Below are positions 58,481 to 64,000 of a stretch of 64,000 nucleotides of DNA, piece by piece. How positions within the stretch are numbered: the stretch's first letter is position 1; every line of letters starts with the position of its first letter. The translations under genes were made by a program, and so were the position numbers. Source of the stretch: Mariprofundus sp. (GTDB lineage Bacteria > Pseudomonadota > Zetaproteobacteria > Mariprofundales > Mariprofundaceae); NCBI GenBank assembly GCA_021772775.1, contig JAJFLH010000010.1, forward strand, positions 1 through 64,000, read 5' to 3'. The notes beneath the pieces were generated by a model. The model was not told the DNA's origin, ran no database searches, and saw only the letters and a program-made list of their open reading frames with translations.

Positions 58481-59734
58481 ATGAAAAAAATCATTTTTTC
58501 TGCTGCTGCTTTCGCTGTTGTAGCTGTATCTACTGCTGTAGTTGCACCAACCACTTCTGAAGCTGTTCCAGCATTCGCACGTCAGACTGGCGCTGCTTGT
58601 GCTTCTTGCCATTTCCAGGCATTCCCAACTTTGACATCTTTCGGTGCTGCATTTAAACATGGCGCATTCACTGATGTTGGTGAGCAGGCTCTAACTGAAG
58701 ATGACGGTCTGTCTATCACTTCAGTATTGAATATGTCTATCAACAGCCGTATCCGTTTCATCAAAGAGCAGACTACAACTGTAACTGGTGGCGTTAATGC
58801 ATCTGCAACTCTGAATATGTTACAGATGCCTGATGAGACTCCAGTCTTCATCGGTGGTCGTATCGGCACAAACACTGGTGCATTCTTTGAATACACTGGT
58901 GGCGTTGCTGGTGGTTGGCAGTTGTTCAACAGCTTCGATGCTGGTGACTACAAAGTTGGTCTGAACATGTTTAACGGTGGTTTCGGTTGGACTTGGGGTC
59001 TGGAAACATCTAACGTCTACTCTCAGCATGGTGGTATGCATCAGGGTAAAAACATCGCTGCTGAAGAGCAGGTAATGGCTGCTGCTAACGGCAACCAAGG
59101 TGTAACTGCATATATTGCTAATGATTTGATCGCTGCTTCAGTTGTATTGACTACTGATGGTGGTAACGGTCTTAATGGTGCTAACGCACTGACTACTCTT
59201 ATCCCTGGTTTGCGTGTTTGGTTCACTCCTGAAGTTGCTGGCTGGAACTTGGGTATGGGTGTTGGTGTAATTAAAGGTAGTAAAGCTGTAGCTGCTACTG
59301 GTACTGGCGCTGCGACCACAACTGTTCAAGCAAACAACACATTTGTCGATTTCCAGGCAATGGGTGAAGTTGGCGACATGAGTGTTGGTATCTTTGCTGA
59401 TTATGCAACTGCTAAAGCAACAGCTGCAGTTGGCTTGATTAGCTTGAATAGTCTAACTGCTGGTCAGAAATATGATGGTTATTCAGTACGTACATCTATT
59501 GAGCCTGTACATGGCGTAATCATGTCACTGGGTTATGGTAGCCAGACTATTGCTGTTGCAGCATCTCCTGATCAGAACACTACTTGGGTAACTACTGGTA
59601 TCAGCTACTCTATCTACCAGAACTTTGAAGTTGCACTGACTCATCAGATTCAGAGCATCAACAACAACGGTAACGTTGCTGGCGATACTTCTAAAGTCAA
59701 AACAACTATGTTGCAGGTTGAAGCTGTAATGTAA
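58481..59734 (+). CDS. cyc2: Cyc2-type outer-membrane iron oxidase (cytochrome-porin fusion)
   Basis: A 417-residue secreted protein with signal peptide (about residues 1-28), the block AVPAFARQTGAACASCHFQA carrying a single heme-c motif at residues 40-44, then the conserved FPTLTSFGAAFKHGAF and a beta-strand-rich region of about 350 residues ending at the C terminus, consistent with an outer-membrane barrel. This order, including the ARQTG-CxxCHF-P-L-FG-FK signature, is that of Cyc2, which oxidises Fe(II) at the cell surface in neutrophilic iron oxidisers. Codon use is strongly biased to GCT/GTT/ACT, as in the ribosomal genes here, suggesting high expression. It has its own promoter region and a strong terminator. 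Confidence 0.9.
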   Translation: MKKIIFSAAAFAVVAVSTAVVAPTTSEAVPAFARQTGAACASCHFQAFPTLTSFGAAFKHGAFTDVGEQALTEDDGLSITSVLNMSINSRIRFIKEQTTTVTGGVNASATLNMLQMPDETPVFIGGRIGTNTGAFFEYTGGVAGGWQLFNSFDAGDYKVGLNMFNGGFGWTWGLETSNVYSQHGGMHQGKNIAAEEQVMAAANGNQGVTAYIANDLIAASVVLTTDGGNGLNGANALTTLIPGLRVWFTPEVAGWNLGMGVGVIKGSKAVAATGTGAATTTVQANNTFVDFQAMGEVGDMSVGIFADYATAKATAAVGLISLNSLTAGQKYDGYSVRTSIEPVHGVIMSLGYGSQTIAVAASPDQNTTWVTTGISYSIYQNFEVALTHQIQSINNNGNVAGDTSKVKTTMLQVEAVM

Positions 59735-59738
59735 AATC

Positions 59739-59787
59739 AAATCCTTCGGGATTTATGGAAAGGGGCTCTTCGGAGCCCCTTTTTTTT
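59739..59787 (+). terminator. Two tandem UUCG hairpins ending cyc2, the second a strong terminator
   Basis: AAATCC-TTCG-GGATTT (59739-59754) begins five bases after the cyc2 stop. Eight bases later GGGGCTC-TTCG-GAGCCCC (59762-59779) leads into eight T residues. Both have the very stable UUCG tetraloop. The second is a textbook intrinsic terminator; the first may protect the 3' end of an abundant mRNA. Confidence 0.93.
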
Positions 59788-59880
59788 GGTTTAAATTTCG
59801 TGACTGCTCAGTTAAAAGCATTTTAATGCGATTGCCCTGGGGTAACTCTGCGGTGAGTGATTCTGTTCCTCAAGTTCGTC

Positions 59881-59905
59881 ATTCCGGTATGGTTTTAGCC
59901 GGAAT
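59881..59905. repeat. Short dispersed-type palindrome ATTCCGG...CCGGAAT
   Basis: ATTCCGG (59881-59887) and CCGGAAT (59899-59905) form a hairpin with an 11-base loop in the context GTCATTCC...GGAATCCATGG. This resembles the small REP-like or dRS3-like repeats scattered in many proteobacterial genomes. A single fragment ACTCTGCGGTGA at 59845-59856 nearby belongs to the other repeat family of this region. Confidence 0.6.
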
Positions 59906-59987
59906 CCATGGTGCGACTTATACAAGGATCTACGTGATTTTAAATAAATGATTGACCCGCATGGGCTGTACCGCTTGAATCCCGTCC

Positions 59988-60689
59988 ATGAAAAAATCAA
60001 TAGCTCTAATTCTCTCTCTTGCTGCACTTTCACTGACTTCCTGTGGTGGTGCTATGCCACAAATGTTTTGGGATGATGGTGATGAAAAATCCCCTCGCAG
60101 TAGCAGCGTCATAGAGAAAGGTGCTGAAAAACGTGCCCCATTGGATATTCCTCCCGACTTACGGGCTGAAATGGAACTGCCCGCCGCAAATGAGGTGGCA
60201 ACACATGCAGACAATAAGCTGTTGCCTAAAGCTTATGCTAAGGCTGTAGCAGGTAAGCATGTCTCGTTGGATGCGCGTGTTTATCCAGCTACAGCAGACA
60301 AGGTGTTCTCTGCCGTTGTTGATGCAATGACATCGCTAAACTTTCCAGTGAGCTCAGTAGACTCGCGCAGTGGTATCATTACAACAGATTGGGTTCGTAA
60401 GGGTTCAAACTCTTCGAGTGTCGCTACAGTTTTAGGTGGCATTGTAGGGGTAGGCGGAAGCAATATGGTACAGCACCGTTATGTTGTACGCGTATTTCGT
60501 ATGAAGAGTGGTGAAAAGGTGTCGACTAAGCTAGAGATTCGTGTGTTATTGCAAGAGTTTATTGCAAAACATTGGGTAAACAAACCACCGAAGCGTAAGG
60601 TTACATTAGAGTTGTTTAGTTCAATTGAGGAGCAGTTAACGCGGATGCAAGCGAATGCTCCACTGGCGGAAGAGCAGCAATTACATTGA
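59988..60689 (+). CDS. bamC: BamC-like outer-membrane lipoprotein
   Basis: A 233-residue lipoprotein with lipobox LTSC (Cys19). An unstructured N-terminal stretch contains PLDIPPDLRAEMELPAA, the typical BamC motif that contacts BamD, followed by a helix-grip-like domain with VDSRSGIITTDWV. BamC assists the BAM complex in outer-membrane protein folding. Its place just after cyc2, itself an outer-membrane barrel, is suggestive, but the two are separated by a terminator. Similarity is to the general BamC pattern, so the assignment is moderate. Confidence 0.75.
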   Translation: MKKSIALILSLAALSLTSCGGAMPQMFWDDGDEKSPRSSSVIEKGAEKRAPLDIPPDLRAEMELPAANEVATHADNKLLPKAYAKAVAGKHVSLDARVYPATADKVFSAVVDAMTSLNFPVSSVDSRSGIITTDWVRKGSNSSSVATVLGGIVGVGGSNMVQHRYVVRVFRMKSGEKVSTKLEIRVLLQEFIAKHWVNKPPKRKVTLELFSSIEEQLTRMQANAPLAEEQQLH

Positions 60690-60703
60690 GTTCTATAGAT
60701 GGC

Positions 60704-61495
60704 TCATTTGTTCATCATTAACTGTTGTAAGGCCAGTTCCACGTCGCTTTGGCGCATTAAAGACTCTCCAATCAGGAATCCATAAACACCATTTTCATTC
60801 ATAAGTTGAATATCACTTTGATTAAAGATACCAGATTCGGTGATGATCGTTTTATCATCACTAATTTGATTCAGCAATTCGATAGTTGTTTGTAACGTTA
60901 TTTCAAAATTGTGCAGATTGCGGTTGTTGATGCCCATGAGCTGAGTGTTGAGTAGCAATGCGCGCTCTAACTCTGCTGCGTTATGCACTTCCGGTAGCAC
61001 TGAAAGCCCTATCTCATGCGCGCATGCCGTTAACTCGGATGTCTGTACATCATCCAACATGGCTAGAATGATCAGGATAGCATCAGCACCCATGGCTTTG
61101 GCTTCAATGATTTGATACGGCTCAAGCATAAAGTCTTTGCGCAGAATGGGTAGATCAACAGCTTTGCGAATTACAGTGACATAAGCATCGTCGCCCTGGA
61201 AATATTTCACATCGGTAAGTACGGATAGGCAGCTTGCCCCACCAGCCTCATACGATTTGGCAATGGCGACCGGATCAAAATCTGCTCGAATAATTCCTTT
61301 TGACGGACTGGCCTTTTTAACTTCAGCAATGACAGCGTTTTGTTTGCTGGAGATCCTGTTTGTTAATGCCCCAGCAAAGTCCAAAGGGGTGGCTTGCTTA
61401 GCCAATGTCAGTAATTCAGCTTCAGAGCGTCGTGCCTTACAGCTGGCAACCCACTCACGTTTATATGCAGCGATTTCATTTAAAATTGAGCTCAT
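60704..61495 (-). CDS. trpC: Indole-3-glycerol phosphate synthase
   Basis: A 263-residue TIM-barrel enzyme of tryptophan synthesis. Conserved blocks VIAEVKKASPSKGIIRADFDP, LRKDFMLEPYQIIEAKAMGAD, GINNRNLHNFEI and ITESGI are present. trpF is not fused, so phosphoribosylanthranilate isomerase must be encoded elsewhere. It is the last trp gene in this unit, separated from trpD by a 451-base spacer containing a pseudogene. Confidence 0.97.
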   Translation of the reverse strand: MSSILNEIAAYKREWVASCKARRSEAELLTLAKQATPLDFAGALTNRISSKQNAVIAEVKKASPSKGIIRADFDPVAIAKSYEAGGASCLSVLTDVKYFQGDDAYVTVIRKAVDLPILRKDFMLEPYQIIEAKAMGADAILIILAMLDDVQTSELTACAHEIGLSVLPEVHNAAELERALLLNTQLMGINNRNLHNFEITLQTTIELLNQISDDKTIITESGIFNQSDIQLMNENGVYGFLIGESLMRQSDVELALQQLMMNK

Positions 61496-61556
61496 GAGCT
61501 TTCACCGGCCGCGCCTGCGCATCCATGCGCCTGCGGCATTTGTGCATCCTGCACGT

Positions 61557-61946
61557 CACAGAGGACGCTAAGGTACGCAAAGTTTAAATCAGAAATCATT
61601 GACCATCCTTTTGATGCCATGTCGTAATTGGCTAACATTAAAATTTATGAGTAACCCCAAACGCTTATCCGCTAATTTAAGGTAGGAGAGTAGTTGGGCT
61701 TCATGCACGGGCAATAGCCGTTCGACTACTTTCAATTCCACAATAATCCTATTTTCGATTAATATATCAATGCGGTATGAACAATCATCGCTGCATCCAA
61801 GACCTTTCGATTTAATACATTGATTTGTTGCGCTTCATTATCGCTTTGATTGGAAGGCATGCGATCTCGTTAATGCATGTAGAAAAAAGACAAAAAAGAA
61901 ACCTTCTTGCCTTTTTTTCTTTGCGAAACTTGGCGTCCTTTGCGGT
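61557..61946. repeat. Imperfect inverted repeats flanking a decayed GxxExxY gene
   Basis: CACAGAGGACGCTAAGGTACGC (61557-61578) and, on the other side, the reverse complement pattern CTTTGCGAAACTTGGCGTCC (61919-61938) continuing TTTGCGGTTC form an inverted pair around the pseudogene at 61589-61860. Both carry the same AGGACGC-AAG and CGCAAAG blocks. The structure looks like an insertion into the trpC-trpD spacer. Confidence 0.65.
61589..61860 (-). pseudogene. GxxExxY-family protein, internally deleted
   Basis: On the minus strand, ATG at 61860 opens 33 codons ending VLDAAMIVHTALIY at a stop; these match the N terminus of GxxExxY proteins. In another frame the sequence YRIDILIENRIIVELKVVER and then LAAD-like KLADKRLGLLINFNVSQL continue to TGA at 61589-61591, matching the C-terminal half. 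Bases ACCGCATTG at the junction (near 61768) are shared by both parts, and the middle, including the G-x-x-E-x-x-Y motif itself, is missing. The gene is dead. The intact family has a PD-(D/E)XK-like fold and unknown function. Confidence 0.85.
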
Positions 61947-62978
61947 TCAAGTAGAAGCCTGTTGTGTGAAATTAATCAGTGCATCGAGTGTCTGTTGCAC
62001 TTTTCCGGAGTCTAAGGCGTGAGCTGCGAAAGAGATGCCTTCGCCTATGCCATTGACCTTACCTGCAACCCATAGCGCTGCGGCGGCATTGAGCAACACG
62101 ATGTCGCGCCCGGCTCCGGGCTGACCGGCAAAGATGTGTTTGAGAATTTCAGCGTTGGTAGCGGCATCATCACCGCCCAATGCTTCTGGCGTGGCATATG
62201 GCATGCCGAATGCGGCAGGATCGATTTCAAAGTGAATGGGGGCTTGCCCAGCCTGAATAAGGATGGCATCGGTGATGTCAGTTGTGGTGATTTCATCCAA
62301 ACCATCGCGGCCGTGTACAATCAGAGCGCGTTTGCTGCCGAGCTGAAGCAGTGCGTTGGCGACCAGGTCCAGTTTCTCTTTGCTGTAGACTCCCAATACT
62401 TGGTAATCAGCACCGGCAGGATTGGTTAGGGGGCCGAGAATATTGAATATGGTACGTATGCCTAACTCACGGCGAACAGGGCCTGCATGACGCATGGCCG
62501 GGTGAAGGTGTTGGGCAAAGAGAAAGCCAATGCCCGTTGTATCAATGCAATCAGCGACTTGCTTAGGCGTTATATCCAGCTTAACGCCGAGAGCTTCTAA
62601 GACATCAGCAGCACCCGATTTGGAGGACATGGCACGATTGCCATGTTTGGCGACCGGCAGGCCGCAAGCCGCAACTACGATAGAGACAGCTGTAGAGATG
62701 TTAAATGTTTTTGCACCATCGCCGCCAGTGCCACAGGTATCAATAAGGCCAGTTGCTTTAGGGCTGATTCTGGTCGAGGCAGCACGCATTGCTTTGGCTG
62801 CGCCGGCAATAATATCGGCGCTCTCTCCACGGATAGATAGTCCCATCAAGATTGCAGAAATTTGAGAGGGGCTGACTTCTCCTTTCATGATAGAGCCAAA
62901 TACAGCCTCTGTTGCTTCGCCTGTAATTGCATTGCCCAGCAGCAAATCCCTGATCATTTGAATCACGTGTTCGCTCAT
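61947..62978 (-). CDS. trpD: Anthranilate phosphoribosyltransferase
   Basis: A 343-residue enzyme that transfers phosphoribose to anthranilate. The PRPP-binding motif DTCGTGGDGAKTFNISTAV and KHGNRAMSSKSGAADVLEALG are intact. The protein is not fused to TrpG, unlike in E. coli. The stop codon lies within the inverted repeat bordering the GxxExxY pseudogene, suggesting that the insertion came in very close to the gene end. Confidence 0.97.
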   Translation of the reverse strand: MSEHVIQMIRDLLLGNAITGEATEAVFGSIMKGEVSPSQISAILMGLSIRGESADIIAGAAKAMRAASTRISPKATGLIDTCGTGGDGAKTFNISTAVSIVVAACGLPVAKHGNRAMSSKSGAADVLEALGVKLDITPKQVADCIDTTGIGFLFAQHLHPAMRHAGPVRRELGIRTIFNILGPLTNPAGADYQVLGVYSKEKLDLVANALLQLGSKRALIVHGRDGLDEITTTDITDAILIQAGQAPIHFEIDPAAFGMPYATPEALGGDDAATNAEILKHIFAGQPGAGRDIVLLNAAAALWVAGKVNGIGEGISFAAHALDSGKVQQTLDALINFTQQAST

Positions 62979-62994
62979 TGCATGCCCCTTTTTT

Positions 62995-63100
62995 GAACCG
63001 CAGAGTAGCGCGGAGTAAAGTCTAAAGAGCGTTGAGAATTGAGCGCTGAATGATCAGCCGATTCTCTATTAAAAAAAAACTCTGCGTCACTCTGCGGTGC
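62995..63100. repeat. Short intergenic element with ACCGCAGAG-type inverted ends
   Basis: The 127-base trpD-trpG spacer contains GAACCGCAGAGTAGCGCGGAGT at its upstream end and ACTCTGCGTCACTCTGCGGTG at the other, an inverted pair about 60 bases apart with only AT-rich sequence between. It shares its ends with the elements at 53.1, 57.5 and 61.6 kb. Confidence 0.7.
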
Positions 63101-63105
63101 AATAC

Positions 63106-63672
63106 TCATACTTTGATTTCCAGGAAACTTTTTAGCATCTGATGGCCATGTTCTGTCAGAATAGATTCAGGGTGAAATTGCAGCCCAAAGGTTGGGTGCT
63201 CACGATGCCTTAATCCCATCAGTTCTCCTTCGTCTGTCCAAGCCGTGCGCTCAAGGCAATCAGGCAGTGGCTCGGGCACGATTAATGAATGATAGCGTGT
63301 GGCAGTGAAAGGTGATGGTAAATCTGCAAAGACACCAGTCCCATCATGATGAATTAAGCTGGTTTTGCCATGCATCAAACGCGGTGCACGAATGACCTGG
63401 CCGCCAAATACTGCCGAAATAGATTGATGACCAAGGCAGACACCAAGAATAGGGATTTGGCCAGAAAACTGACTTATCACCTGCATCGAAATGCCTGCCT
63501 CAAAAGGTGTGCGCGGGCCGGGGGAGATCAAAATATTGTCAGGCTGCATATCTGCAATTTCATCTAGGGTGATTTTATCGTTACGGAAGATTTGAGGCGT
63601 TTCTCCCAGCTCACCTAAATATTGGACCAGATTGAAGGTGAATGAGTCGTAGTTATCAATGACCAAAATCAT
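63106..63672 (-). CDS. trpG: Anthranilate synthase component II (glutamine amidotransferase)
   Basis: A 188-residue class I glutamine amidotransferase supplying ammonia to TrpE. The catalytic nucleophile is Cys79 in GVCLGHQSI, and the His-Glu pair is in [13 protein letters not shown] near the C terminus. The ATPGPRTP-like oxyanion region [14 protein letters not shown] is present. It overlaps trpE by four bases (ATGA). PabA is the close alternative, but the trp neighbours favour TrpG; it may serve both. Confidence 0.96.
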   Translation of the reverse strand: MILVIDNYDSFTFNLVQYLGELGETPQIFRNDKITLDEIADMQPDNILISPGPRTPFEAGISMQVISQFSGQIPILGVCLGHQSISAVFGGQVIRAPRLMHGKTSLIHHDGTGVFADLPSPFTATRYHSLIVPEPLPDCLERTAWTDEGELMGLRHREHPTFGLQFHPESILTEHGHQMLKSFLEIKV

Positions 63673-64000
63673 GATGTTTTTCCTTGGGCTTGTGCTTCAG
63701 CCAGAGCTACTGCGCGAAACATCGCTGTGGCTTTGTTGACGCACTCCTGATGTTCTTTTTCAGGTATGGAGTCTGCCACAATACCGGCACCAGCTTGAAT
63801 ATGTACCTGCCCATCGTGAATGACAGCCGTGCGAATGGCGATAGCTGTGTCCATGCGCTGACCGCCAAAGCCGATATAGCCGACAGTGCCAGCGTAGGGG
63901 CCGCGAGCAACAGGCTCCAGTTCATGAATGATTTCCATCGCACGCACTTTGGGTGCACCGGATACTGTGCCGGCGGGGAAGGTTGCGGCCAATAGATCCA
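63669..64000 (-). CDS. trpE: Anthranilate synthase component I, C-terminal fragment
   Basis: The visible 110 residues are the chorismate-binding C terminus: [43 protein letters not shown] and [21 protein letters not shown]. TrpE makes anthranilate from chorismate with TrpG. The gene continues beyond the window edge, so its start and the tryptophan-binding region are not visible. It heads the minus-strand trpEGDC unit. Confidence 0.96.
   Translation of the reverse strand, partial: DLLAATFPAGTVSGAPKVRAMEIIHELEPVARGPYAGTVGYIGFGGQRMDTAIAIRTAVIHDGQVHIQAGAGIVADSIPEKEHQECVNKATAMFRAVALAEAQAQGKTS

Overview
The window looks like chromosome of a free-living autotrophic or chemolithotrophic proteobacterium, most likely an iron oxidiser of the Zetaproteobacteria (Mariprofundus-like). 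The strongest single piece of evidence is the gene at 58481-59734. It encodes a secreted protein with one c-type heme motif (CASCH) just after the signal peptide, followed by a long beta-strand-rich domain, which is the architecture of the outer-membrane iron oxidase Cyc2. The taxonomic label is an inference from gene content and sequence feel; no database search was possible.

Layout. 1-12.2 kb is the classical translation and transcription cluster on the plus strand: tuf (3' end), rpmG, tRNA-Trp, secE, nusG, rplK, rplA, rplJ, rplL, rpoB, rpoC, with structured leaders before rplK and rplJ, a hairpin between rplL and rpoB, and a strong terminator after rpoC. 12.5-14.0 kb is a minus-strand SulP anion transporter. 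14.2-18.3 kb is a heme operon, hemD-hemB-hemX-hemY. 18.4-22.4 kb is a minus-strand envelope operon (rsmI, yraN, gmhA-like, an uncharacterised gene, a dolP-like BON lipoprotein, and a stand-alone heptose adenylyltransferase), with lpoA divergent from it. 24.3-27.3 kb carries nadB, an acylphosphatase gene and hemH. 27.3-29.7 kb holds three envelope proteins.

29.7-42.7 kb is a mosaic of housekeeping genes: smpB, ogt, argG, a b-type cytochrome, a universal stress protein, thiE, sixA, trhP, aroG and lipA. It also contains a broken arsC and a membrane-anchored RRM protein. 43.0-43.7 kb is a gene-poor stretch with an IS3-family remnant, followed by an HD-GYP protein. 45.3-50.1 kb is a tight minus-strand operon of pckA, a cupin/JmjC-like protein and a YyaL-type thioredoxin-domain protein. 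50.3-51.9 kb is a protoporphyrinogen-oxidase-like gene with a small lipoprotein gene. 52.1-58.3 kb carries a methyltransferase, gshA, acnA and folA. 58.5-60.7 kb is cyc2 and a BamC-like lipoprotein gene. 60.7-64 kb is trpE-trpG-trpD-trpC on the minus strand.

Functionally the window combines core gene expression, heme supply (hemB, D, H, X, Y and a PPO candidate, relevant to a cytochrome-rich iron oxidiser), envelope assembly (LPS core heptose, LpoA, BamC-like, DolP-like) and the iron oxidase itself. No plasmid, prophage, CRISPR array or intact mobile element is visible. The accessory signal is modest: a 269-bp nested inverted-repeat element before smpB, an IS3 remnant, two genes disabled by internal deletions (arsC and a GxxExxY-family gene), and a family of short intergenic repeats sharing ACCGCAGAG-type ends concentrated between 53 and 63 kb.
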